Assembly (NCBI GenBank): GCA_022494885.1
Contig: JAGVSM010003714.1
Span: 24,132 to 88,131 of the forward strand
Origin: Micrasema longulum
Lineage: Eukaryota; Arthropoda; Insecta; Trichoptera; Brachycentridae
DNA length: 64,000 nucleotides
Direction: 5' to 3'
This document shows positions 1 to 10,734 of this stretch, one piece after another. Under the pieces are notes generated by a model. It did not search any database. It was not told where the DNA came from and saw nothing but the letters and a program-made list of their open reading frames with translations. Numbering within the stretch: the first letter of the stretch is position 1; each line of letters starts with the position of its first letter. The translations under genes were made by a program, and so were the position numbers.

Positions 1-323
1 TAAAAGGTACTTGTACCGTTAATTCTTGAAAAAAAAAATATACGTTTTCACTATTGGAAGGGCTGTTTTTGGGAGAAATCCACGGTGAAACCTGCATGTA
101 GGTTCCATCATCAGCGTAAATAATAATTTATTTCATAAAAAAATAACAGATTGAAGAACTGAAGAAATATGGTTACTGGTTTTTATTATATTACTTACAC
201 AGTGTCTAGTGTTGCCACTAGATTTCCATATTCCCTTCCCTAAAATTCTAATATAATATACGTTACATAAATAAAGGTAATTATGAGATTAAAAATAATG
301 TCAATAATATATTTTTTTCAAAC
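1..323. other. Start of the next (3') intron
   Basis: AT-rich intron following the donor at 323-322. All three minus-strand frames were read and no TM12-like exon was seen. CCATATTCCCTTCCCTAAAA at 228-247 resembles the inner edge of foldback family 1 arms, so a small fragment may be present. Nothing else is recognised. Confidence 0.5.
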
Positions 324-461
324 CTGATATTGGCACTCCTATAGCAATAGGAATGGCTTGAGAGCATTGTACAAAGCCCCACGTTCGAGCAAAGTTCCTG
401 GACCTGACCCTTTCATACGTATACATTTTCAGCGAGTAATGGTATCCCCCACAGAAAATGC
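324..461 (-). CDS. SLC16-type transporter, exon with TM10-TM11 (3' exons outside window)
   Basis: The acceptor is TTGTTTTAG|GCATTT and the donor ATATCAG|GTTTGA, phase 1 to phase 1, 138 nt, about residues 361-406. It encodes IFCGGYHYSLKMYTYERVR, then RNFARTWGFVQCSQAIPIA and IGVPISG, that is the end of TM10, a basic loop and TM11. The conserved R..A..WGF.Q..Q....G.P..G pattern fits the SLC16 TM10-TM11 region. No further coding exon is visible in 1-323, so TM12 and the C-terminal tail lie beyond the left edge. Confidence 0.93.
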
Positions 462-524
462 CTAAAACAAAAGTTATCATTAAATAATCTTCATTTGTTT
501 TTGTAAGTTCCCAAATCCAATTTG

Positions 525-1335
525 ATTTATTTATTTATTTATTCATTCAAAATTACAAAATTAAATATTTATGAACTTATTAAGGCTTTTTAGGCTATGC
601 CCGTGTCAAGCCACAATAAATAACAATAAAAATACATAGTAAAATTAATTAGATCAAATTATAATGACATAGAATAACAATCTAGAAAAAAAGGCAAATG
701 TAATAAATAATCAAATTCCAAAGAATACAATGCAAAAAAGATAATCAGAAATAATTTTTCAAATATAAATTATACAAATTAAGAATCACGCATAATCAAA
801 TATACAAAATAGTGGTATCATTAAAATCAACAAAATAATAGTAAAATATAGTAGTATTAAAAAAAATAACACAAAGTAAGAGCATGATTTAAATCAACAG
901 AAAAATAATATATATATATATATAAAAGCATAATTGAAATGATAATTGAGTTTTGTTTTCTAGAAATTCACTCAATTATAGTAAGAAATATAAGGAATAG
1001 GAGCAATAAATCATATGCCAAATAATAGTACGTACTAAATTAAATTAAACAAAAATACATAATAAGAAAAACATAAAAATTATCAATATATATAAAAAGC
1101 AAATAAAAGTAAAAGAGTATGGAAGGAAAGCAGATTTGTAAATTTTTGCTAATTTCGTACTTTAAAAAAATTGACAACCTCGTCCCTATCGATGCGTAGC
1201 AACCAATTGCAAACATTTTTCTTAAATACATTGGCACTTGTAGAGTTTTTTATGGCTGCCGGAAGTTGATTAAAAAATGAAATTATGAAAGTGTTTGCTT
1301 GTAGATAGTAATAACTTATTGGGGTAGCTATCTAT
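525..1335 (-). mobile_element. Non-LTR retrotransposon, 3' part (CR1/jockey-like)
   Basis: Read on the minus strand, 1335-1150 encodes a degenerate ORF2 C-terminus (FFNQLPAAIKN, then FKKNVCNWLL). AT-rich 3' UTR follows, then a GGCTT...AAGCC stem region near 610-585 and an (AATA)n tail ending at about 525. The (F/LWN)xLP...K...FK pattern recurs at the end of many LINE ORF2 proteins. It is 5'-truncated and lies within the 4-kb intron upstream of the last visible exon. Confidence 0.6.
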
Positions 1336-2390
1336 ATTATGTAGATTGGGGTTATGTTTTTGCGTAACTTCATAAAAGTTCTATTTTCCTTTAAAATTTA
1401 ATGATATGTGGTGCAGAATACTTATGGTTGTCAAATTTATACACACCAGCATAGAATTATTAGACACACCATTTAGACTAATATAATTGTATGCACACCA
1501 GGCCGATTACATGGAAAGTTAACATTTATCTTCAATTTTATCTACAAAGTAAAATTAAGTTTTCTCTATGAAAAGCAGAATACGCATATAATTTTTTCCT
1601 CTAAACATTATTTATTATGTACACTAAATATGTTAACTCTTTGTAGAAGAAGAATCATAAATGATTTATTAAATTTATATAAAATAGCAAATGGCGTATT
1701 GGACATCCCGGAATTGACTAGTGTTATCAGCCTAAAAGTACCTGTTCGAAATACTCAGCAGCTAAAGTTATTTTTTAATCTCCTGGCAGTCATAATTATT
1801 ATTACAATTCATCAATACCTTGACTACACCGGCTAGGTAACGAGTATTGTGAAGTTGATATATTTCGTATGTCTTTATATAAATATAGGTAAAGTATTCA
1901 AAAGGTTTTAAATTAATTTGTATAAAATTTCTTAATATTGTTTTTGGGCTATGTATAGCGTGTGAGCTCGCCAATATATGACAGTAAAAATTTTATTGTC
2001 TTTGAATTTCCTAGAGTTTTAACCATCGAAAAAAAAAGAAGATTGCAAATCAAATCAACAGACAATGGAAATTTGATGTGTATTATTTTAATAGATTGTT
2101 TATAACAGAAAAATACATAGAGAAATATGCATTTTTATTTTTTGTAATAAAAACAGTCTAGTAAATTCGAATAAATAAAAATACGCTTTATATTAACAAT
2201 ATTAATTAAAATGCAAAAATAACATTGAATACTTGAAAAATAAATATTATTGAGTGTTACAAACATAATTTAAAAACGGATAGCGATTAAAAGTAAAAAC
2301 TATCTTTAGTTTAATTCTTATAGCGATAAATACATAAACATTATAAAACAGGAGTTATAAAAATACAAAAAAATATTGTAACTAGGCGGC
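1336..2390. other. Intronic AT-rich stretch
   Basis: Positions 1500-1605 match one arm of the MITE family seen at 23123-23369 (CGATTACA.GGAAAGTTAAC, then TTTATCTACAAAGTAAAATT). The rest is AT-rich with no gene or repeat I can name. Confidence 0.45.
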
Positions 2391-2394
2391 TACC

Positions 2395-2765
2395 TACACG
2401 GTGAAATTTCGAAACACCACGCAATTTCTTATCTCGGCTACGCTATGTAAAATGAAAAAAAATATTTAAATTAATAATTTCATCACGTCATGAAGTCGCC
2501 CCTGGGTAGCGCCTGCTAACGTCAATCAACAAAAACATCCTCGTTTTAATTACAATATTTCGGCTACGCCATGAATCTCTTTTTTTAAATAATTTCTCAC
2601 GTCACAAAGTCGCCCCTGGGTAGCGCCTGCTAACGTCAATCAACAAAACATCCTCGTTTTTATAACAGTATTTCGGCTACGCCATGAATTTCTTATAAAA
2701 AATGTCAAAACGTCACAAAGCCACTGAGTGTCGCTACTGACATCATTTACAAAAACATAATTATT
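2395..2765. repeat. Tandem repeat, about 115-bp unit, 3 copies
   Basis: The block GTCGCCCCTGGGTAGCGCCT begins at 2494 and again at 2609. CGGCTACGC(C/T)ATGAA recurs near 2435, 2561 and 2674. A third, degraded copy of the first block is at about 2718. The units are more GC-rich than their surroundings and diverge at the edges, as in a small satellite array. Confidence 0.8.
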
Positions 2766-3079
2766 TGTGCTTTTTTCAGGTACGCAACATTTTTTTTAAA
2801 TACACCTACCTAACCGATAAAATACTATTAGTAATGAAACCAAGGTATGCTTTAAAGTTCCGTATGTCCAAATAATATGATTTATTATTAGAATATTATT
2901 GACATGTAGTTCAAGCATTGCTGCATTCACGTTGCTTTACTTCTGAGAGCTCAACTGCAATGTTTTTCTATGGTTATGTTTACTGTCATCTGTCATGTAT
3001 TGGCGAGCTCACAGGCTATACTTACGCCTTGTTTTTTATTTACTTTTTTTTCTCTCATGTATCTCTATTATAATGTATA

Positions 3080-3185
3080 AGCTTATGTGTATGTATATGT
3101 ATGTGCATGTATGTGCATGTATGTGTATGTGTATGTATATATATGTACATGCATGTATGTATATGTGTTTGTGTATTTAATGCAT
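3080..3185. repeat. (TATG)n/(TGCATG)n microsatellite
   Basis: Imperfect ATGTATG, GTGCATG and GTATGTGT repeats. The open frames through this stretch are by-products of the repeat. Confidence 0.9.
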
Positions 3186-3415
3186 ATGCATGTGTATGTT
3201 TTCATTTGTAAATTTATTAAATATTTTTTTATGTACCCATATACCTATTTTGGTACATTTCCTTATTTTGACTTATTATTGTATCTTTTAGTATTTCTTA
3301 TGTTACCTTTAATTTTAACTAAATTTACATACTTATGTTTCACTGCTGCACTTGAATATAATTTCTAATATATGTAAAAGCCCGTAGGGCGTGTAAATTA
3401 ATAAATAAATAAATT
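3186..3415 (+). mobile_element. Non-LTR retrotransposon 3' end
   Basis: It ends with a GCCCGTAGGGC hairpin at 3379-3389 followed by (AATA)n, the layout of a LINE 3' terminus. The sequence before it is AT-rich 3' UTR; no coding part is recognisable. Confidence 0.5.
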
Positions 3416-3424
3416 ATATGTTAC

Positions 3425-3790
3425 CGACGAAAATACCTTAAATGTTCATGCAAATATTTTCATTTTCGTACAAAAATATAGGTTTTTCTTTAAAGACAGT
3501 CGAAGATAACTCTGTAAACTTCGCATTGTAATCGGGGCCCTGGGCCGCAATTATGAACGGCTATCTTCATCGATATATACTATGACGGTATAAAGTAATA
3601 TCGATATTTATGTACTAAAATGTCTGAAGATTGTATGAAAATTTAAAGTATCTTCGTCGGTAATCGGTAATTGAACATATTTAGAAAAAAAAATTGTAAA
3701 CATATTCTATTTTCCATACAGAAAACCTAATTTTACTTTGTAGATAAAATTGAAGATAAATTTTAACTTCCCATCAGAAAACGTACCCTG
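3425..3790. mobile_element. MITE family M1, rearranged copy or copies
   Basis: Parts match the M1 element at 23123-23369: TGTAATCGGGGCCCTG at about 3528, a cluster of GAAGATA motifs, and an end with ACTTTGTAGATAAAATTGAA. The order of blocks suggests two partial copies in opposite orientation. Confidence 0.6.
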
Positions 3791-3904
3791 ATACACACAA
3801 CGTAAATTAATCCATGTAAAAATTATACCTACACTTTTCAAATTAATTTACTAATTCCAACTTAAATGTCCTTCATCAAGAATCTGTTAGATTTATTCAT
3901 GCAA

Positions 3905-4185
3905 TATTTTTTTTCAGTATTTCTCGTTTTCTGCATCTATTAACATTAGCATCGTAAATCCCTTTAGCCGCTTTTTTGCCGTCCATTCGCTCTACATGTC
4001 CAAACGAACGCAGCACCCCTTTCTTGATTTTGTCGATAATACTTTTCTCAACTTTACAAAATATATCGTTTTACCACCCATATGCCCGAGAAATCGTATT
4101 TTGACAGCATTCAGCCTACTTTCATCATTGTTTTTCCAATTCCATACTTCGCTCCCAACCATAAGGGTCTTTCAAAGCCTTCATA
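3905..4185 (-). mobile_element. LINE family P fragment (RTE-like)
   Basis: Read on the minus strand, this resembles the C-terminal ORF2 part of the family P copy at 29259-29918, with about 70-80% identity by eye. Shared blocks include CTACATGTCCAAAC, AACGCAGCACCCCTTTCTTG and TTTCCAATTCCATACTTCGC (plus-strand readings). It is broken by frameshifts. Confidence 0.8.
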
Positions 4186-4500
4186 ATGTGAAACATTTCC
4201 ATATTACTTACTTTTAAACATTTATTGTTTGTATGTAAGATTTAAACGCCTGTATCTTTATTAAAGTTGTAATGAAAATTGTGTGATTTGCAAATTTGCA
4301 GAAGTAGTTATTCTGAAGGCAAAATATTGTTTACAAACTTTCATGTATTTTTAATATCGTTTCAAAAGTACTACCATCTTATTAGTTAATTCTCTTTTAC
4401 CCGAATTCCATCATTTGATCAGAATAATTTAGGTTTGAAGGTATTTGTTTGTCATTTAATTGAAATATGAGAATCAGAAAAGTTTTAGGTGCAAAATCTT
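4186..4500. other. Intron sequence next to exon
   Basis: AT-rich DNA between the LINE fragment and the TM8-TM10 exon. No gene or repeat recognised. Confidence 0.4.
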
Positions 4501-4502
4501 AC

Positions 4503-4724
4503 CGTATATCCAAGCGAACATGACGTATCCATGATAGTTTCCTTGCACCGCTGTGAAGGCGAGGATTGAGAGTCCGCACATGAAGACAGCGGCTTGGCAG
4601 AGGTACTGGCGTCCTATCCTGCACTCTGGAGATGACTTGACTACGAGTAGACCAAACGCTGCACATCCTGTGGTCCAGGCGAGACCGAGGTAGGCCTGTA
4701 GTAACACGACAGCTTCACCTAATC
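4503..4724 (-). CDS. SLC16-type transporter, exon with TM8-TM10
   Basis: The acceptor is ATTTGACATTTCAG|GATTAG and the donor TATACG|GTAAGA, phase 1 to phase 1, 222 nt, about residues 287-361. It encodes TM8 (AVVLLQAYLGLAWTTGCAAF), a loop with KSSPECRIGRQYLCQ, TM9 (AAVFMCGLSILAFTAVQ) and the first half of TM10 (YHGYVMFAWIYG). In characterised proton-coupled members TM8 carries an Asp and, four residues on, an Arg needed for transport. The aligned stretch here (GLAWTTGCA) has neither. Transport mode should therefore not be assumed from the family name. Confidence 0.94.
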
Positions 4725-5037
4725 CTGAAATGTCAAATAAACACTTAAATTGTTGAGCTTTCGTATGTAATACGATGTTTGCTAACTTAAATTGTAAAAT
4801 ATCCAAAATGAGAAAGTGTGTCATAGGAAAATATTCAAGAAGGCAAAAGAAAAACACATTCTTGCCTACATCTATCCAAAAAAATGTTGTAAAAATTGTA
4901 TTAAGATATCTGGATCCACAGATTGAACCATTTAAATTATTTCTTAGATTTTCTATTTTTATTTCAAACAGATTTTTTTTTTCAATGTCATAATCTACGA
5001 AGGTTTGTTTCATACCACTTCTTTTTACTTTCCTATC

Positions 5038-5110
5038 CCCCCCCCAGTGGTCCATAAGGCAGTGAATTGGTACTCCAATTACTGCGTTTTTAGATCATTT
5101 TTGAAATAAT
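5038..5110 (-). mobile_element. SINE family B, degenerate tail fragment
   Basis: CATAAGGCAGTGAATTGGTA followed by CTCCAATTACTGCG parallels the family B body at 12980-13040 (GTGCATAGGGCACTGCATTG). It is old and diverged. Confidence 0.5.
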
Positions 5111-5215
5111 GAAAGTAAAACGATTAATCTTATGGAAGAATGATATATTTATCTTTAAAAACGCCCCAAAAACAATTATTTTATCTCCAGTTTATGATCC
5201 GATAGGTCAGGAACA

Positions 5216-5775
5216 ATATTATTACGAATGAATGAATGACTAAACAGGTGCCACCGTTTTGTAGCAACAATTCACGGACAGTGTATACTTGTAATGCCGT
5301 ATTAAACAGACTTCATGAACTCGGCAATAGTTATTCCCACGCATCTGATATATTTAGTGTAGGGTATTGTTCCCATAGAACAAACCTTTTGAACTGTTTC
5401 AAAGATGGTGAATGGTAATTATATTTTTTTATTTATGCATTTCATAATATATACACTTTTTTGTTCACTTTGCCCAGCTGTATGAAACAGTACTTATGAT
5501 TTTCTTGTTATATTACTTTAAAATATTTTATTATTAAATTTGTTTTTAGCATTTATTCTTGAATTGTTTAAACTTTCTACTGAATGTGTTGTATAATTTT
5601 TAGGTTAATTTTTTAAATATAATTTTTAGGTTTAATTTTTTTTATAAATCTTGGGTAAAAGGAAATTTATGTTTTTAAAAAATATATATATATTAAGCCA
5701 AATAGGTAAGTATTATAAATTTTTGTAAAAGGCAGATATGCCGTTTGTGTTAATAAAATAAAATAAAATTCACAG
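5216..5775 (+). mobile_element. Non-LTR retrotransposon 3' end
   Basis: An open 60-codon frame at 5236-5418 (LNRLHELGNSYSHASDIF...) looks like the tail of a LINE ORF2. AT-rich 3' UTR follows, then a GGCAGATATGCC hairpin at 5731-5742 and an AATAAAATAAAATAAAA tail. It is 5'-truncated. Confidence 0.55.
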
Positions 5776-6100
5776 GAATTATTGATGGAAGCAACGGAAA
5801 AACAATATTAAATCTTAGTATGTGCCTGTAGCAATTTTGTAACCCAGTAAGTGAACACAAGTTAAACAATTTTTTTTCTGTGATGTAGCAACTTTTAAGT
5901 TGTTAATGTGAAATGGAATGTTCCTTGTAAGATTTCAGATAATTAAATGTACCTTTATACAAGCTGATTTCATACAAAATTTTAACAGCAATGTATGCAT
6001 TATAACGCAGTAACCACAGAATAGCAAAAACATGGATCTAAAATTAGTCTCTTACTATGATTTGAAATTTGACCGCCGTAAATAGTAAACCGAATCTATC
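5776..6100. other. Intronic stretch
   Basis: AT-rich; nothing recognised up to the mariner end at 6101. Confidence 0.4.
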
Positions 6101-6497
6101 GGTTAGGGAAAAAAATAATTTCGTATTTCCGCCTTTTTTCCCAACTAAGTATATCTCGTTCATTATTGGTCATATTGGATCATACAATACGGCGTTGTAA
6201 AGATGTGAGTGTATACTACAAACCTAACCTAGCACCAAGTGACTACCACCTGTTTCTGTCTATGGCCAACGCGCTTGGGGGTCTTGGCCTCAATAGAGGC
6301 CTGAAAAAATTGGTCGTCCGAGTTTTTTGCCAATAGGGACAAGGGCTTCTACGAGAGGGGCATTGCAAAGTTGAATTCTTGTTAACAACAAATTGTTGAA
6401 CAGAACGGCACATATTTGACTTAAATCGGATGATTGTAAAACTTTTTATAAAGCATCGAAATAAAGCGAAAAAATCGAAATGACTTTTTCCCCAACC
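6101..6497 (+). mobile_element. Internally deleted mariner element
   Basis: The left end GGTTAGGGAAAAAAATAATT and the inverted right end (GGTTGGGGAAAAAGTCATTT on the minus strand) are recognisable TIRs of about 30 bp, with TA next to the right end. The left quarter matches the 5' end of the mariner at 62525. From 6229 the plus strand encodes the transposase C-terminus starting LAPSDYHLF (third catalytic Asp of the mariner DDD triad), then a degraded tail. The N-terminus and the other catalytic residues are missing. Confidence 0.85.
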
Positions 6498-6701
6498 TAT
6501 CATCTAATCTAAGTAGAAAATTTCTCGAAAATTTACTAATCTGAACCAGTTAAGGCAGAAGTACTGTAGTAATAGACATGATTTAAAATTATTATTTATA
6601 CTTGTTAATGTGAGTTCTACAACAATTCTTCCTTAAGTACCTACCCGGTTTTCCCCTATCTAAAAAAATGTTGGCAAAATAGTTTTTAAGCAATTGCGTA
6701 C

Positions 6702-7009
6702 CTTCTTCTTCAGCTTGGTGTGCTAAGTAAAATATCGGCGTGTTGATTCCAAAAGCGGATATCCCCGTGGACAGCAGCAGAATCCTCACAGTCTTGGACT
6801 TGAGAGTGGAGAAGTCGAAGAACGGGGGACTCTCATCAATCTTGGTCTTGTCTTTGATCTTCCTCTTGATCTTGTTCTGGTTCTTCAAGTGGAGGATGGC
6901 CCTCCGTTGGGGGTGGTAGAGGGAGGCGGAGCGGTAGAAGGTCCCGAGGATGAAGGTAAGGAAGACTACTCCTGTTACAGCTTGTAGACCCAACCTCCAA
7001 CCGATTGCC
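6702..7009 (-). CDS. SLC16-type transporter, exon with TM6, loop and TM7
   Basis: The acceptor is TTTCATTTCCAG|GGCAAT and the donor GAAGAAG|GTACGC, phase 2 to phase 1, 308 nt. It encodes about residues 184-287. TM6 is AIGWRLGLQAVTGVVFLTF and onward. The TM6-TM7 cytoplasmic loop is short for the family (about 45 residues) and strongly basic, with LKNQNKIKRKIKDKTK. PPFFDFSTLKSKTV then leads to TM7 (RILLLSTGISAFGINTPIF) and an acidic stretch HQAEEEG. Mammalian SLC16 loops here are usually longer, so the short loop points to a distinct insect branch. The open frame runs past the donor into the intron, but the consensus donor and phase fit decide the end. Confidence 0.95.
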
Positions 7010-7290
7010 CTGGAAATGAAAACATCGCTCATTAGAACATTTTCTCATATTTTATTAAATAATATTTAATATTTAATAAAATTACTGTTGGATTCTTTTA
7101 TTTTAATTTAAAACTTCAAGTACAAAGTACAAAGAATAAGTACTTTGGCGGACATATTGATAAAAGCAATATCTTCCAGCTAACCAAAAAACAGACTGGT
7201 CAAAAAAAGAATTGGTCAAAAATTTGTACTAAAAAACGAAAATATATATCAACAATTATATTAAACCATTAGAAACTATTCAAAAATTTA
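7010..7290. other. Intronic stretch upstream of the TM6-TM7 exon
   Basis: Contains the acceptor and pyrimidine tract of the exon at 7009 and otherwise AT-rich DNA with no recognised element. Confidence 0.4.
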
Positions 7291-8830
7291 TATTAAAAAT
7301 AATGCTTCACAAAAATCGCACTTTTCCCTCTTTCCAATTGTTCCAAGAAGCTAAACTTTTAGATGTTTTTTTTTTTTTTTGTTTTAATATGTAGTTGCAT
7401 TATTCTTTTACCTTGCTTGTAATGTACAAGGTTAATATATACTTCAAAGCGATAGTTATTTATTTGTTTACTTAAAAATATTTACTTTAATGAAACTTTA
7501 TTTCGTTATTTTATGTAAGGATCGGTAAGATGTTTTGGCTGTGACCTGTTTCAAGAGGAAACCACAGAAAACTCGTCAGAATAAGGCGGACCGTTTTAGA
7601 TGTAAGACAAATATATTGTTTTCAATGTTTAAAATATATATTTAAGAACCAAAATTTATTTACAAGTAATTCAAATAGATCAAGTCAAAGAAGGAATCGT
7701 GTGTTAAAAATACCTCATTGCAAAACGCGGCTCGCACAGAGACATGCATATTTTATAGGCCCAAAAATTTTTAATTCTTTTTTTATTGATAATATTTCAT
7801 TGATTCCAAACTTTCAAAATTTTCCTTCTTTTAAAAAACATGCACTATCCTGGATTCAAAAAATGGTTTTTGCGAGGAATTCAGTACTATGAAGAAAAGT
7901 AATTTCGCCTGAGTTCGATAGGGATCGTGTTAGGATCTGTGTTAGGATTTTGCCGGTAGTGTCTTGATGATTTGATTTTCCACTGTGATTTGTTATAGAT
8001 CTGTTGATTGAGTGCATGTTGTATAGGGCAAATTATTCTAATGTTTCCTATATGTATTTGGGTTTCGTGTCGTTTGATTGATTTGTTTGTATTACTACGT
8101 TCTTCTTCCTTTCCGATGCGGGATCTGGAGCGTACGGCCGCGGTCTCAATTTAGAACTAACACTGTATTCCTCCACTGTAATACTGGGAAATTAGAAAAG
8201 GGTGATTGTGCTGACCATGTGTATTTGATTGATCACAAACTGACAAAACTGCAGTGAGGGGTACAATGAAAGTTTTTAAAGTTTATTTGTTTTGTTATTT
8301 TCGCGGTTTGATTGTAAAGAAATATTAAATTTTCGCTTAATTAGTATAAAAAAAAAAAAAAATTGATATTGATATGCGAAACTGAAGAAAGACTCAAGTC
8401 TTTATGAACAGTTTCGGGAAAGGGGTGGATGCTTTCATTGTATCCTGGATTCAAACTAAAGATATGAACTCTTTTTTCTATGATTTATTTTGTTGCCCTT
8501 TAATAATAAGGAATATTTTTGTGTTTTTTAAAATATTTTTTATTTCCTTTTTTAATTACTATAAAAAAACCATATTATCTTTTACAGAAAACTTTATTTT
8601 TTCTTTCTTATGTTGTACAAAATTATTATAACTGTCCATTATTCACTTTAGGAGCAAAAATTCTTTAACATTCTCTTGTATACCCACGAACAGGCCATGC
8701 CTTTGTGGGATTTTTTGTTTACTATTTTTCTATTAATATGTACTTCATTGATATGTAATTATGCATTATTTTTTAATACTCTGTTTTATTATCATGTCTA
8801 TTGTAAAAAAACAAAAAAAATGAATATAAA
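7290..8830 (+). mobile_element. LINE family Q, interrupted copy
   Basis: 7290-7861 and 8438-8830 match the family Q copy at 44290-45200 in the same order. Shared parts are an ORF2 tail with KTRLAQRHAYFIGPKIFNSF, the Q 3' UTR with CCCACGAACAGGCCATGC, and an A-rich tail. The region 7862-8437 is absent from the other copy and is bordered by a repeated TATCCTGGATTCAAA. Confidence 0.8.
7862..8437 (+). mobile_element. Unclassified insertion flanked by 15-bp duplication
   Basis: TATCCTGGATTCAAA ends at about 7861 and recurs at about 8439-8453, exactly where family Q is interrupted. The inserted 576 bp holds no ORF of note. Its last about 190 bp (from GCAGTGAGGGGTACAATGAA) recur at 9372-9560 outside any family Q context, so it belongs to a dispersed family. 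A duplication this long fits target-primed retrotransposition better than a solo LTR. Confidence 0.65.
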
Positions 8831-9049
8831 AAATAAAAAATAAAAAAAAAGATACGGAGATGAAAAAAACCCAAATTAATTAGAAATAAAAGCTGTTTTT
8901 TAGTGTGAAGATAAGACTTGCACTTATTGGCATGAAAAAAAGTACATTATGTTATACATATTAAAGAATGTGGAATGTGGAATCAGATAATAAGTTTAGA
9001 AGGAGAGAGACAGAGGAACCCAGGAAATAAAAAGGGTAAAATGTATTTT

Positions 9050-9335
9050 TAAAAAAAAACAGTAAAATACAGGGAGTTCAGGATTCTAACGATATCGATA
9101 CATAGTAATGACTCAGGAGTTTCTTGAAGCTGGCTAGAGAAAACGAACTTTTTATATGAAGAGGTAGCTTATCCCAAAGTCTAGCAGCTTGGATGGAAAA
9201 GGAATAGCTGAACAATGATGTGCTATGCCGAGGAATGGAAAATGTTCTCTCCTGAGAAGAGCGAAGCGAAAGACTAAGAAGTAAGAGAGATTAAAAGTTT
9301 ATGCGCTGATAAAAACGAAGCTACCCGAGTTCGGA
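9050..9335 (-). mobile_element. LINE ORF2 C-terminal fragment
   Basis: The minus strand reads SFSIQAARLWDKLPLHIKSS then FSLASFKKLL. This is the AARLWxxLP...K...FK motif found near the end of many non-LTR ORF2 proteins. Both ends are truncated. Confidence 0.75.
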
Positions 9336-9369
9336 GCGAAATGGTGTTTTCATATTAAATTTACAATAT

Positions 9370-9560
9370 TGCAGTGAGGGGGACAATGAAAGCTTTTATT
9401 GTTTTCATATTTTGTTATTTTTGCGGTTTGATAGTAAAAAAATATTGCTTTTTTGATAAATTAGCTTTAAAAAATGATTTTATATATGCGAAACTGAAGA
9501 GACACAAGTCTATATAAACAATATCGGGAAAGAGGTGGGCGATTTCACCGTATCTGGCCG
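9370..9560 (+). repeat. Second copy of the 3' part of the 7862-8437 insertion
   Basis: GCAGTGAGGGGGACAATGAA, TTTTTGCGGTTTGATAGTAA and ATGCGAAACTGAAGAGACAC parallel 8252-8430. No coding content is recognised. Confidence 0.8.
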
Positions 9561-10320
9561 TATCGCAATTAAAATAGTATATCACTCGCATCCCGGCTAC
9601 ACACGATCGAACTCTCTGAGTTTTGTACTAACTACACCGTCTTTTCGGCGAAGAATTTCCTATAAACTTTTCTACCTACCCCGAGATGAAGGAGAACATT
9701 TTAAGTTTAGACCGAAAAAAATTCTGTTCTAACTCAATAGTCAAATGGCAGAAGCGACCATCTGTTATTTTACCGTTTTTGTATATTTTCACCAGTTTTA
9801 GTAAATATTAAAAGAAATACACAGAAAACAAAACAGCATTGAAATTGAAAGGTAACATTCAAATATTTTAGTTTGTGGATTAATGTTTTGAAATTGAGTC
9901 TTTTTTCAGCTCTCCTGAATATTTTTGAAAATTACAGATCCTTCTGCCATCTGACTACCCAACTATTACCTTCATTTTTTGCACTTGAAAAATCTCTAAA
10001 ACTAATGAATTTACAAGCGAGGTTCGCGTCGTTAGAATCTGCGTGTTATAATTACCCATTATTATTCAAGTAAGAATGGTTAAATTGGTCTATTAAACAA
10101 ATGACTACTAGCTTTGAATGGTCTTTAAAAGGCAGTATGATTAATGTGCCGATCTGCACCAAAAATAGCGGCAAAAAAAAATTGATTTACGTCTTACAAA
10201 TTTAATTATCACTAGAACATAATATGTAGAAACGAGCAATTTAATAATCAGTTTCATAGTTTTTTTTTGATTGGTAGTACACCATGCATGATCGTATTTT
10301 ATTTTATTTTCTTCACTCTT
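9561..10320. other. Intronic stretch without recognised features
   Basis: Small open frames of 65-66 codons at 9535-9732 and 9873-10073 show no family motif and no splice context that joins the transporter. Confidence 0.4.
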
Positions 10321-10324
10321 AACG

Positions 10325-10610
10325 TAAGGGTAAGTACCAGAACTCCACTGTGAAGAGCTAATTTAGCCTTTTCGATAAACATTTATTTGCCAAGCTTGAT
10401 TTAAGTGTTTTGCTCTGTTCCTGGCGCTTACCCTACTTTGAATACTTTTTCATCCCTAGTAAACACACTTTCCAGGTACACAAATTCTTCTACATGATTC
10501 AGAATATCTCTTTTCACAGTGATCTGACATTTTGTCATACTTTCGTCCTTCTCAAAAACTATCAATTTCAGTATATCAACATTTATCAGCAGATCACTTT
10601 TTCAGTTTCA
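10325..10610 (-). mobile_element. LINE family P fragment
   Basis: Matches the section of the P copy at 29600-29880 (plus-strand readings TTCCAGGTACACAAATTCTT, ACATGATTCAGAATATCTCT, TCATCCCTAGTAAACA). On the minus strand it covers the YLGSMF-type region of ORF2. Frames are broken. Confidence 0.8.
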
Positions 10611-10734
10611 GTGCTGCAGAGCAGCGTTTATTTTATAATTAAAAAATACATATAAGAATTTGTTACCCACTAAGTCTAAAGACTTTTCGGTAGGACACAT
10701 TTTTTTTATGACAGGTTTATATTACATTTTTTTT

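Noticed and set aside
3087..3368. 93-codon frame rich in M, Y, V and C
   Set aside because: It is a translation of the TATG-type microsatellite.
6243..6503. 86-codon minus-strand frame
   Set aside because: Antisense to the mariner C-terminus on the plus strand.
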